Below, one piece after another: positions 1 through 10,504 of a DNA stretch of 64,000 nucleotides (its first letter is position 1; each line of letters starts with the position of its first letter). The position numbers and the translations under genes were made by a program. The notes under the pieces are model-generated. The model ran no database searches. It saw nothing but the letters and a program-made list of their open reading frames with translations, and was not told where the DNA came from. The DNA lies in NCBI GenBank assembly GCA_033977485.1, contig CM066984.1, positions 29,679,501 to 29,743,500 of the forward strand, in the 5' to 3' direction. This DNA comes from Hydrangea macrophylla. Lineage: Eukaryota > Streptophyta > Magnoliopsida > Cornales > Hydrangeaceae.

Positions 1-569
1 GAATGAAGAAGTTCATTTAAAATGTCTAGCTACCATCAAAGACTATGTTTATGGCTTTGGGATCATCTTTTAGGCTTGGTGTTTGAGGGAAAGGGGATGG
101 TCGGCAAGCTTCAAGTCCCAAGTTTAAATTTCCAAGATTGACTGAGAGCATCTTTGAATTCTTAAAGTAAAGCTAGTCAATTCTCTACTCCTCTTTGGAT
201 TTGGCACAGAATTTGGTTTGATCACTTTGGGATCCTTTTCAATGCAATGATTTATTAACAAAGCATTTCCCATGATTGTTTGAAAAAGTGATTTTTTTTT
301 CTTCTTTCCTCTTTCCTTTTTCATTTTTTTGGCTTAATGATTCATACATTCACGACTGGGCACATTGAATTAAGCAAAATGAGATTTTATTCAACTAGTA
401 GCGGATTACACCACCTAACTTGGTTGACTTGATTAGGACTTGACAATAAACTTGATGGAAGAACGAAAAAATACAACTTGACATTTGACACTTGACTTCA
501 ACTTAACACGACTAGATCATGGGCTGGACTAGACTCGATCTCAGCTAGAGTGTCACAGATGCTTTTTAA
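1..569. other. No recognisable gene
   Basis: AT-rich sequence downstream, in minus sense, of the Tat-1 gag remnant. I see no domain, RNA gene or repeat that I can name. It may be decayed gag or spacer of the same element, but the reading frame cannot be followed below about position 570. Confidence 0.4.
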
Positions 570-1625
570 TTTATTGGGTCCCCAAGAGCATTAATATTTG
601 CTTTAACAGCAGCATCAGTTCCAAACACTATCACCTCACTGACATCATTTGAACCTCTGGGTTCACCTCCTTGTTTGTAGAAACATTATCCACCTCAATG
701 GCCAAATCTTTAATAGAACGGTCCTCCTCTGATCATACAAAGTGCTATTAATGTCTTTTTCAAATTTGTTGATTGGGTCAGGGTTAGTTGGCTGTTGCAC
801 ATTCATGAAGGCAATAAATCCTTTGAGGGTGCTTAACAATGGCTATGATTGAGAGGCAGAAGAATGAAAGGCTTTCAGGTCATGGTAGTCATGCCAAATG
901 TTACTCGGTGGATTCAGTGAAGGAATGATGATTTTTTGATCAATGAGGTCTTGGATTTCATGGTAAAGTCTTGTGCATGAATCAGTCTTGTGGCCATGGG
1001 TCTGATGGTAACCATAGCGTAATGAGGAATTATAGTTGTGGGGTATGGGGTTTGGTGGTGGCCTTGGGTTCAGGGGTTTGAGGTGGCCTTTCTTGAAGAG
1101 GTGGTCAAGGGCTGTGGATAACGATATCCCAAGGTTGGTGAAGGTTCTTGGTTTGTGGGCTTGGCTTGATTTTTTATTCAACTTTGATTTTGAGTTGGCT
1201 TTTAAGTTAGAGGGGATTGGACTTGGATATGGACATGAGATCGGAAATGGGTTTTGGAGATTGACCGGGTATTACTGTGGATTTTGGTGATTGGATGTGC
1301 TTGGACATGGGCTTTGGTGATTGGTTGGGCTTGGATATGGGCTTTGGTGATTGGTTGGGCTAGGATATCGGCTTTGGTGATTATTTGGGCTTGGATATGG
1401 ACTTTGGGGCTTGGCTAGGTGATTAATTATACCTTTGTCTAGCTGATCTATCTTTTTCTCATTATAGCCCATTTGATCTTTTCATAATTGAATGAACTCA
1501 AGCATGACCCTCTCGAATCGCTTCACCCTCGAATCTTGTTGCTCAATAGTGGCTTGCAATTTGCTCACTTTTTCCTCCAAAGCTCTCAAGGCCATTAGTG
1601 GATCAATCTCAACATGATGGTCCAT
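570..1625 (-). pseudogene. Tat-1 gag remnant (Ty3/gypsy)
   Basis: Broken gag of a Ty3/gypsy element read on the minus strand. A start codon at 1623-1625 opens a charged, coiled-coil-like N-terminus. It is followed by a stop near 1480, a proline/serine/asparagine-rich tandem repeat, and then an open stretch at 843-1181. That stretch has the pattern RTFTNLG...PRPPPNP followed by YHQTHGHKTDSC, the degenerate zinc-knuckle-like block typical of plant Tat-type gag. Downstream the frame decays. Gag would build the virus-like particle in the cytoplasm. The tRNA-like primer site at 6147-6166 and the long LTR beyond it have the same orientation and probably belong to this element, separated from gag by the Athila-1 insertion. 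Assignment to gypsy is firm; the Tat lineage is inferred from motif style. Confidence 0.7.
1283..1402 (-). repeat. 30-bp minisatellite inside gag, four copies
   Basis: Four imperfect tandem copies of 30 bp at 1283-1312, 1313-1342, 1343-1372 and 1373-1402. In minus sense each encodes ten residues of the type SPYPSPTNHQ, so the repeat keeps the gag frame. Copies differ by a few substitutions and no indels. Confidence 0.85.
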
Positions 1626-1924
1626 GTTCTCCTTTAATTAAGAGAGACGAACCCAAGAAGATTAGAAGTGTCCTTACTAGGGGATATGGTTGGTCCACTC
1701 TTTCGATAAAATCACTCCATAGACAGGAAAAAGGTCTGCATGTAGAATTGAACAGTAAGGGATTTTTAAAGGAATTTGATCTTGATTAGGAAGAAGATGT
1801 TGTGAGTTTATACGTTACACATATGTAATGATATCGATTGGTGAGAGTGCAAAAATGTATATGCTTTAATGATTTGATGCATGCACCGCACATATGGCAC
1901 ACAGATGAAATACAAGTGTGTATG
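1626..1924 (-). other. Tat-1 leader, left part
   Basis: Non-coding sequence between the gag start codon and the Athila-1 insertion. The Tat-1 leader resumes at 5169, after the duplicated target tgtgc. No promoter or domain is visible. Confidence 0.45.
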
Positions 1925-1929
1925 TGTGC
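1925..1929. repeat. Athila-1 target-site duplication, left copy
   Basis: tgtgc immediately before the TG of the left LTR fragment. The same five bases follow the right LTR at 5164-5168. A 5-bp duplication is usual for Ty3/gypsy insertion. Confidence 0.85.
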
Positions 1930-2433
1930 TGATTGGCGACGAATAGTTGTTATTTATAATCCTAAAGTTACACTTTGTTAGCCCATTTCATTTGTTATTA
2001 GTTATTTTTTGATAAGTATTCTATATTTTGTACGTTTTGGAGCTTTAACTTGAAAAAGCACTAAAATTCAATGGTTAGTGGCTTTGGAAGTCATTCTAGG
2101 CTCAAAAGGTGATTCCGATGAAAGCTGAATGCAGTAACAGCCTCAGAAAATTGCATTTTTAACAAGGAATACTTCAGATTTGAGAAATTTCTCCAGAGAT
2201 ATAAATGTAGATCTTCGAGTTACGGACGCGTGGCCGCAAACAGCGAGTCAATCCAAGGTTTGAGTAAAAGGTTATCCCAATTCTACGATCGGTGCACAGT
2301 GTAGTGAAAACTACCTCGCGCGAGCGACCTGTGAAAAAACCAAAAATGCGTATTTTGTCAAATTAGATCGCCCAACGAAGGTGGTTTGTGCTTATGACGT
2401 CCAGAAATGTAAATATAGCAGTTTTAGTGTGTC
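1930..2433 (+). repeat. Athila-1 5' LTR fragment
   Basis: First 504 bp of the LTR, alignable base by base to 3705-4221 with scattered substitutions and small indels. It lacks the TATA box, the small reading frame and the LTR 3' end. Confidence 0.85.
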
Positions 2434-3576
2434 GTAAATGTTGAAGAACTATGTCACCCTAGGATGTGATTTTAGGCCCTCTTTGTTTTTCATCCTTTTT
2501 ACCATTTGATCTATCTAGATAAATGATAAAAATTTCTTTAGTTCACCCCTTTGAGCCATTAAAGTGCCTCTTTTTCTTTAATCACCATTATCCTTTTTTT
2601 TTGCTCTAACTTGACCAATTTGGAGTTCACCACTGAGAGATTCGTCAACTTTTATTAGTGACAAGATGGTGTGTCGATTGAGAAGAAGAAGAAAACAAGA
2701 GGATGTTTGGAGTAGTTGCTTTAGTATTCAGTGAATATTCGTTTCAAAAGCAATGAAGAAAAAGAAGAAAAGAAAAAAGAAGAAGAAGAGGACAAAAATT
2801 AAAAAAAAAAATGAAAGAAGAGAATGAAAAGATGAAAGTTGATAGAAGAATGAATGAAAGAAAGAAAGAAATCGAATATGCCTTACAGCGCCACTCTAAA
2901 CCTACCTAATTAACCCTTTCTATCATTTTTCATTGACTGAGCCACATTACAACATTTGAAAAGTCCTAATTCATTTTAAAAAACATGGTTTGGATATGTT
3001 AACGATGGGAGGGGGATTAAAACATGGCAACGATTAATTTTTCTTGATTTTTGGTATCCTATCCATGAGACTACTGTTCTTTCGTGTCATGCATTTTTTT
3101 TTCGAGTCATATGTGAGCGTTTCTCGTTTTGAAAGCATATTTCCCTCGCTTCTATATATTAGAGAAATTACACCTATTTATGAGTGTTTCATTTTAGAGT
3201 GTAATTAACATTGTGAGATTTGTAGTCGAAGCATAGTTGGATGGTTATCCGGGTTATATTCCAAGTTCATGACATGCGCATGTTCATTTGACTACCACAT
3301 CACACACGTGCAATTTTATGAGAATCTATTAATTTACACGATGCACGTGCTTGGGATTGTTTTTCATGACGTAGCTGGATATTTGGTTCTGTTTCTTCTT
3401 GTTCGTTATTCTATTTCAAATCATTGTTTTATGATAAGGAGTATTGAATGATTGTTTTTTGTTTTAATAAAACTTGTTAATTGCATAATGAAATAAAGAT
3501 GGTTGTGGGTCTCATATTTGACAAGAACCCTCACGACACTTCACTCGTCCGACTAGGGACACTTAGAGGTTTAAAA
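2434..3576 (+). other. Athila-1 residual internal sequence
   Basis: Non-coding 3' internal region. It includes a purine-rich stretch at about 2680-2875 made of GAA/AAAG-type simple repeats. No reading frame with a domain is visible. The part near 3510 onward resembles the corresponding 3' ends of Athila-2 and Athila-4. Confidence 0.6.
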
Positions 3577-3628
3577 GGCTTGTTGCATATGATAAATGCA
3601 ATCGCAATGCCTACGACATTGAGTTAGG
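3577..3628 (+). other. Conserved non-coding block near the Athila 3' end
   Basis: About 50 bp containing ttgttgcatatg, gcaatcgcaat and gagttagg. Closely similar blocks occur at 53538-53589 (plus) and 34490-34540 (minus) in two other Athila copies. Here it lies about 75-130 bp before the purine tract. Its role is unknown. Confidence 0.7.
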
Positions 3629-3693
3629 ATATTTTAATTGTATTTCAATTTTATTTTTATGTTTTTCTTTGCTCGAGGACTAGCAAAGTGTAG

Positions 3694-3704
3694 GTTTGGG
3701 GGTG
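3694..3704 (+). other. Athila-1 polypurine tract
   Basis: The tract ggtttgggggtg directly precedes the TGATCA start of the 3' LTR; it would prime plus-strand DNA synthesis. A motif ctttgctcgaggactag lies just upstream at about 3668-3684 and recurs at 34455-34470 in Athila-2. Confidence 0.75.
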
Positions 3705-4251
3705 TGATCAGCAACGAATATTTGCAGTTTATAGTCCTAAAGTTATGCTTTGTTAGCCCATTTCATTTAGTTATTAGTAGTTTTTTAATAAGTATTCTAT
3801 ATTTTGTAGGTTTTGGAGCTTTAACTTGAAAATGCTCTAAAATCCAATGATTAGTGGCTTTGGAAGTCATTCTTGGCTCAAAAGGTGATTTCGAAGAAAG
3901 CTGAATGCAGTAACATCCTCACAAAATTACATTTTTGACAAGGAATACTTCAAATTTGAGAAATTTCTCCAACGATATAAAATGTAGATCTTCGAGTCCG
4001 TAGCCACAAACGGCGAGTCAATCTAAGTTTCGAGCAAAAAGTTATCGCAATTCTACAATCAGTACACAGTACAGTGAAAACTGCCTCACGTGAGCGGGCT
4101 GTACGAGCGACCTATGAAAAAACCAAAAATGCATATTTTGTCAAATTAGAGCTCCCAATGAAGGAGGTTTGTGCATATGACAGCCAGAAACGTAAATATA
4201 GCAGTTTTAGTGCAATTTAGCTTAGGAATGCTTCCTAATCCTTCTAAAATC

Positions 4252-4260
4252 TATATAAAT
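4252..4260 (+). promoter_or_regulatory. TATA box of the Athila-1 LTR
   Basis: TATATAAAT about 550 bp into the LTR, followed by CA-rich sequence. The solo LTR has TATATATAC at the equivalent place (46968). Confidence 0.55.
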
Positions 4261-4386
4261 CCTATTCAAAATCAATTTTGTGGTTACACAACATATACAC
4301 AACAATATACACATCCATATACAACAAAAACTTCAGCCATTGAAGAGGGAAAAACAAGGAGAAGAAGAATAAGTCCAAGGATTCCT

Positions 4387-4437
4387 ATGGCCTCCTTCAT
4401 TAACCTCTTACCAATCCTTAATTCTATAATGGATTAG
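4387..4437 (+). CDS. 16-codon reading frame in Athila LTR (unproven)
   Basis: A short frame downstream of the LTR TATA box, with M at 4387 and TAG at 4435-4437. The frame is open further upstream to 4171 (88 codons), with an arginine run before this M. Equivalent 16-codon frames with the same start and stop positions occur at 47092-47142 and, on minus, 33929-33979. The shared pattern is M-x-S-x-I-N, a proline at position 9 or so and a serine at 13. Between the first two copies, amino-acid-changing differences outnumber silent ones, which argues against strong protein constraint. It could be a peptide, an upstream reading frame or coincidence of descent. Confidence 0.3.
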   Translation: MASFINLLPILNSIMD

Positions 4438-5163
4438 ACCAAGATCTAGGGTTTCAATGAAACCCTAGCCAAGTAATAAGGTGTTATTTATGTTTTTCTT
4501 TTAGTTTTATTATGCCTGGATGATGATTACATGTTTCGAGGATTTTAAATAATAAAACCGTACTTCTATTAATTAAATCATTGCTTTTAAAGTTTATTCT
4601 TGTCTTAGATCTATTTTGAATGTGATGAGCTCAATGATCTATATTTTCTGTGCTTGTGTGGATTATTTATATGTAATGGTGCTTAATTGAATTGTGATAT
4701 CAAGTAGTCGAATAGTTCATGCCTAGGGAAGACAGAGTATGCCACAACCCTAGTTTAGTGTGAGACAATTCGTGCTAACGGAAGATGATTATGTTGATAC
4801 TGGAATCGTAATTATCTTCTTGAAGGAGGAATTGGGCTTATACCTACAATTCCCCATTATCATCCAACGTAATAAGCTAATTGAATGCCCTTATTACGAA
4901 ACTAGTGGTGGATTTGCAATCCTAGGTTCACTTTAAATATCATTTACATCAACTTTTAAATTGCTTTCATAGTTTATATTTACTTTCATTGTTCTTAGTT
5001 TAATTGAAATCAAAATCAAAATTCCATTTTTCTTAATTAACTAGGTTTAGGTTTTAAAACTAAAGTGTTTTAGTATTTCAATCTATGTGGGTTTGACCTC
5101 TACTTCCACACTACAAATCTTTTAAAGTAGAGTATACTTTTTATCTTGATTCTGACAAGATCA

Positions 5164-5168
5164 TGTGC
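5164..5168. repeat. Athila-1 target-site duplication, right copy
   Basis: tgtgc, identical to 1925-1929. Confidence 0.85.
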
Positions 5169-6138
5169 CTAAAGAAAAGGAAAATCCTAATCCTAACATG
5201 TAAACACATAAGCACATAAAATCCTCACCCATGTCAAGTGCGTCAATTTCTCTTGTCATTGTGATCCCCATTACCTTTTCGAAGGTCGGGTATATAAAAT
5301 TTTTCTTAGTTCATTTTGAAAAGCATTTCTTAATATGATGAGATCTTTAAAACATAATTCTCAAGAATTTTGAATCTTTTCTTTGAAAATGAGGATGTGA
5401 AAACATTTCTCAATAAATGATGATTGGGTTTCAACTTTATTCGATTAAAAAGTAATCCTTGGACCTTTGAAAGAGTGATTTTTCAAAACGTTTTTGGATA
5501 AAAGATGATGAATAATCAAAATCTGTCATAAACAGTGGTGAACTTTGGATTCTAGGATAGGAGTATCACAAGATTGGACAATTATCACACTTTTCATGAA
5601 TTCGAATACATACAAGGTCAATGATGCTCAGCTTAACAGGATATAAGAGATGCAATTTTATCCCCAATTGTCATTGGACATGAAGAGGGGTTGCTAAAAG
5701 GTGATTAAAATGTTACACGTCTTACATTAAGTGAGCATTGTTATCATCTCAACTAATCCCTTCCGGGCATACAAAACTCCCTAGCACATAAATCCTAATA
5801 AAAAATTAATTTTCTAAGATTTGAAAGGTTCTATAGAAGCTACTATGCAAAAGCTAGATTTTGGTCAAATAAGGGTCCCTTAACACACCTCCGATAGGAT
5901 GCATCATATACCAACACATGGTATGAGATCAAGGGTGATCACACAGTCCCATGATGGCTTGACCGACCAGGTTGCCCCGAGCCTCTAAGGTCATAGTTCT
6001 ATACGAACGACTGGCGAGACATTCAAGTGCAATGCAACGGGAATACAAAAATTAATTAATTTGATTAAAAGAATGCTTTCAAGTCTAATTCTTGAGTGAA
6101 TCCAAAATCAGAAATTTTGGTCTGCGAAACCAGAGATT
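5169..6138 (-). other. Tat-1 leader, right part
   Basis: Non-coding AT-rich sequence between the Athila-1 insertion and the primer-binding site. Read on minus it joins 1626-1924 to form a leader of roughly 1.3 kb before gag. No domain or RNA gene is seen. Confidence 0.45.
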
Positions 6139-6166
6139 CTGGGTTTGATCCCCAGCAGAGTTGCTA
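6139..6166 (-). other. Tat-1 primer-binding site with long tRNA match
   Basis: On the plus strand this reads like the 3' end of a tRNA: T-stem CTGGG, loop TTTGATC, T-stem CCCAG (6139-6155), seven acceptor bases cagagtt (6156-6162), discriminator g, then cta in place of CCA (6164-6166). The minus strand is therefore the primer-binding site, starting TAGCAACTCTGC. It lies 3 bp from the TG edge of a candidate LTR at 6170. The match to tRNA is longer than the usual 10-18 nt. Confidence 0.6.
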
Positions 6167-6169
6167 GAT

Positions 6170-9100
6170 TGTGGATACTCGCAGTTTTACCCTTGCTGTT
6201 TAAAACTCTTTTTCAAATTCAAAATTCAAGTCACCACTTAATTTTTGCTAGGAAAATTAAAAAACCATTTTCAAAGCAAACTGATCTTTTTAGAACCAGA
6301 GATTTTTAGGTCCGAGGATTATAGAATGAGAGGGGAAGGAACCTAGCGGACTAAAATACCCCCTCTCATCCTATCTCGCGATAGGCCTCTACTCAACATC
6401 CTTTTAATCAAATTATTAGTCTAAGTATGCCCTCAACTAATATATATGTTTATGTGTATTCATTTAAAAGTATGTCTACAAGGGTGAAAGATTGCTAATG
6501 ATAAAAGGTCATGCAAAACCACATAATTCAAATAGCACACAGAATGATATGCAAGTAAGGAACAAGAGAGCTTACCCGGGGTACAGCTGCGAAGTAGAAA
6601 CATGCAATGCATGCAAATAATAGAAAACCCTAGAAAAGAAGTCTCTGATCCACACATACACATAAGGCAAATCCTAGTTCTAAGGTGTCGCACATGAAGT
6701 CGAAAAATTAATGAAAATCAAGAAATAAAATAAAATAGAGAAAAGAGTCAAGAAATTGGACCTCAATTAGCGCTACAAAACAAAGGGTTAGTCCACATGA
6801 TTTGATTAAGGAATAATATTGAATCCTAAATAACATTCCAAAACCTCTAGCTTAAACCTAACAAGTGTGAAAGAATTGACATAATCATGAATTCCTTCTA
6901 ATTAATTGGAAACAAAACATCTCTATAGATGTATCAACTAGGAGCCAATGTAATGTCCGTATAGAGATGGCATAATCCCAACATGATCACAAGGAACTCA
7001 CAACTAATTAAGTTCAATTAGATGCAACTTAAACAAAGAACAAGTCCTAATTACAAGTACTGATATACATGAATGGGTGCATGGACATGAACAAGAATGA
7101 GTATGAATTATTCATTGATTTGGATCATTTAGCCTCTGGATTTAAGCTCAATTAATTATTATTAATACATGGTTTAAGCCTTAGGTCATAAAAAACTCAT
7201 TTGGGCCATTATTTGCAAAGTTTATCAAATTAGTCACAGAATTATGAAAATTACATAGAGCATACTAGAACTTTAAAAAATAGAAAAAGCATACCTCCCA
7301 TGATTGGATCTTAATGATTTTTGGACACAAGGTGCCTCTGTGAGTCTAGATTCTAACCCCCAAAAAAAAATCAAAGATCCAACGGTTCAATCTCTGCGAT
7401 TTGGGTCATAACCAGACATCACTAAGAATTTAACAACTCTCTGTCCAGAGATTTTGTGTGATTGTCTAAAAATAGTAAATAAATCCGAATGACTCTAATC
7501 TTTTTAGGAGATCTTATTAACACATTAAAATTCATATAAAAAAATATTTGATGTCAAGAATGCTTGATTAAGGCTCTGATTTATTCATTTTAAGAAGGTG
7601 TTACTGTTCTAAAATTCTGGACAGATTATGATTGTCTCACAAAATTCATGACCAAACCGTCTTAAGCATGAAATAACATCAAAATAAAAATTGTAGTGGT
7701 AAATCTTTGTGTTATTAACACTCTTCAATTTGTCTCATTCAATTCCAAAGGATAATTATTTGATTGAAAATCATTGATCAAAATTGGTTTATGAATTCAC
7801 TACACCATTGTTGAGTTTCTCTGCTGGTTAAATCTATTAACCGAACCATAGAGGTTGACTCATCCTAAGACTAATTCTCCTTCCCATTGATGGTCATTTG
7901 GGGATAAAAAAAAGACTAATCCATGTGAGTCTCAATGGAATATAGCAAGGATTCCATAAGACTTCAAACTAGAAGATTAAAGTCATGAACTAAGACTTGG
8001 ACCTACTAATCATATATGGATATGATTATTTTCATTTGAATCACAGCTTCATAGAGAATTTAAAAGGCCAACTCAAGGGGATCAAGTGAGATATTGTTCA
8101 CCTCATAAATCCCTAAGAAACGAACATAACAAAGGAAAACGAAATCAAGGTTCAAGTGACACCCAAGTTAATTTTACTTTATGGATTATTTAATCTTAAA
8201 TCCAAGGCAACTTTGATCAAATCCAATTAAAGGAACAAATGGAAGTTCAATCATAATTCTAGTGGTGTGTGATGAAATGAGGTGGGAAGAGGCTTTTCGA
8301 AAATGTGTAAAAGATCCTAGGTGGTTCTATGAATTGTTATTGAACTTAAGCTAAAGGCCAATTAGTCTAGAGTTTACTTCCAATTATCCTCAACCTTTAG
8401 TGATTCGATGGTCTTCCAAAGGTAATTCAAGCTCTTCTTCTCGCTCTTACTCCTTAACATGTGTTAGGAATCATGCCCAAAAAGAGGATCATTGATAACT
8501 ATCATAGATTTTCTAGAATTGAAGAACAAAAAGACAATGTTCAAATTTGTCAACCGATTTTTCAAAAAATATTAAAACTGGCATAGGGATCCTAATGATT
8601 CTGAAAACGGATTGAATGAAATCTAATTCATCAAAGTTTACCCCAAAAATTTGAAATCCATCAAACTATGGGTTTTGATAGACTAAATTCTATGGACAAA
8701 ACCAATCTATTTTGATGAATTTTAATTAGTTCATTTTAAAGTATGAGGAAAACATCTTAAGTGATGGTTTAAGCTCATCAGAGAGATCAAACTCATAGAT
8801 CAACTTGATTATCATAATTCCCAATCAATTCAGCCCCCATGTTTTATGGAAAACTATAGATCATGGATGAAAGGGTCTTGCCAATATCCTCTTGGAGATG
8901 AAATTCAAAGTAGGAATTCTAGGTAATATGAATAATCAAGAGATAAGTATGAACATAGAAATTATCCTTGTCATAGATCATACTTCTAAACCATCATAGA
9001 ACTCAAAGTAGATATATATATGTATGATCATGCATGCTTGGATCTAAACTAAATAGAAGGAATGAAATCAAATTGAAATCAAAATAAAAAAATCAAAGTG

Positions 9101-10358
9101 AAAATTAATCTTTAATCATGAATTATTAACAAAGTCAAGGAAGACTTGGATCTAGCTATGTGAGTGTGTGAAGAATGAGAGAACAAGAAGATGAGTGTTC
9201 TAATAAAGAAAAGAAAACTAACTAGATCCAAGTCTTATAGTTCTATATATGAAAGTATAGATTAGAGATAAATTTTAGTGTTTACCTTTTGGAGGATTCT
9301 CAATTATTCTTCAAAACTTGATTTGAAGGATCTCATTTTTCCAGCGTTCTTCAAGCTCTTAAAGCACTCATCAATGGTAGATGAGAAGGGAGGCAATTGA
9401 TGTCAAAACTCTAATCTATTTATCCTAAGATTAGTTTAGAAGAATTTAATTCATAATTCTCTCTCTAGAAATCTCTTCTAAATTCAAGTGTATGTAATTG
9501 TAGATTCAAGTATATTCAAGGTGGGCTTAAGGATATTCTAAGGTGATTCAATAAGATCTGATATGAGATATAAAGAATCTATATATAGAGTTTAAAAAAC
9601 TAATTTATTATGTTTCAAGGTTAAAATAGGGATTTTAGATATCAAAATAGGGCTAAAATGGCCATTTCAGTGCCTAAACGCAATTTCTAGGTTATTTCTT
9701 CGTAGTGGTAACCTTCTGGAAGGGTCTGGAACCAAAAAACTCGATGCAGGGGTCACATGGTAGGTTATGGTTCCCACCGAATCCTCCATCCCTTACAAGG
9801 AGCTACCACTTGCTTTTTGACCTCCCCTGGTTGCCCCAAAACTCGGTTTCAAATTTCATGCGCACGGCTTTTCCAGATTTTTGTAAAAATGCTTTTTGGT
9901 GTCCAAAAATGTCCATTTATATACTATTGGAAAGCCGTCGAGTTAAATTTCAGTATTAAAATATTTTGGGAGGATTTAAAGTCAGAATTAAAGGTTAATT
10001 GATGTTCGAAAGTCCTCCGAAACTTTCAGTATCTTTTGAAACACTTTTTCAAAATTACTTTCCAATGCACATCGATTCTGGGTTTTTCTTCAAAATTGAA
10101 TCTATGGATACTAAGGATATAGCATTTAAAAGACTTCATGTTCATTTATCCCCGAGTGAATATGAATTCTGAGAGAGTTTGACAAAATTAGGTTTTATGC
10201 TTGGAAAGGACTTTCCTGAACTTGAAGTCACTTTTTGAAGTTCAATCGTTCAATTATATGGAATCCAGTACCTTCCATAGGGTACTTTTCATCATCAATC
10301 CTCCAAGATATTGTCTACTCTAAATCCTAATAGTGTGGTAAAAATTGGGTGTTTGGAA
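6170..10358 (-). repeat. Candidate Tat-1 LTR, about 4.2 kb
   Basis: The left edge TGTGGATACTC sits 3 bp from the primer-binding site. Near the right edge, in minus sense, a purine-rich aagtggggcaa (plus 10360-10370) is followed by aaacaccc, resembling LTR starts I associate with plant Tat-type elements. The interior is AT-rich without any coding domain. The second LTR is not in the window, so length and right border are inference; a gene-free spacer is the alternative. Confidence 0.4.
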
Positions 10359-10504
10359 TTTGCCCCACTTTGGCAGAACTTGTTGAGACCAACGTGAACT
10401 GCAAGTGAGTGCCAAAGCCAAAAGGCACCCAATGACCATACTGAAAGGGTTTAGGAAAAACAAGTCTACAAAAAATCAAGAAAATCAACTATTGTTATTT
10501 GCAA
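10359..10504. other. Spacer with purine tract, no gene
   Basis: Short stretch between the candidate LTR and the Copia-1 remnant. It contains the minus-strand purine tract noted for Tat-1 and two partial copies of gcaagtgagtgcc (about 10402 and 10501). Confidence 0.35.

Larger units (their letters stand above)
1930..5163 (+). mobile_element. Athila-1: internally deleted Athila-type LTR element
   Basis: Both outer ends are intact: TGATTG at 1930 and GATCA at 5163, flanked by the 5-bp duplication tgtgc. The left LTR is cut after 504 bp, and only about 1.27 kb of the 3' internal region remains before a purine tract and a complete 3' LTR. The primer-binding site, gag, pol and any env-position frame are absent. 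The two LTR copies match from their first base through gcagttttagtg (2422-2433) and then diverge, which marks the deletion edge. The Athila assignment comes from LTR similarity to 33416-34431 (whose internal region carries Athila-like integrase) and from the tract and spacer motifs near 3668-3704. Confidence 0.82.
3705..5163 (+). repeat. Athila-1 3' LTR (1459 bp)
   Basis: Starts TGATCAGC and ends GACAAGATCA, an inverted TGATC/GATCA terminus. It is similar along its length to the solo LTR at 46589-47868 and, more distantly, to the split LTR of Athila-2. It holds a TATA box at 4252, a 16-codon reading frame at 4387 and, near its end, the motif tgtgggtttgacctc, a typical late block of Athila/Tat LTRs. 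Confidence 0.88.

Noticed and set aside
843..1290. Plus-strand glycine/tryptophan-rich frame at 1036-1290 as a gene
   Set aside because: Complement of the proline-rich gag minisatellite and zinc region, which has clear Tat gag motifs on the minus strand.
6139..6166. tRNA gene or SINE promoter box
   Set aside because: Only the T-arm and acceptor 3' strand are present, with no D-arm, anticodon arm or box A at the right distance. It is explained by a primer-binding site next to an LTR edge.
9705..10002. Overlapping plus frames of 81-84 codons as a host gene
   Set aside because: No recognisable domain, no splice context, and they lie in the candidate Tat-1 LTR.
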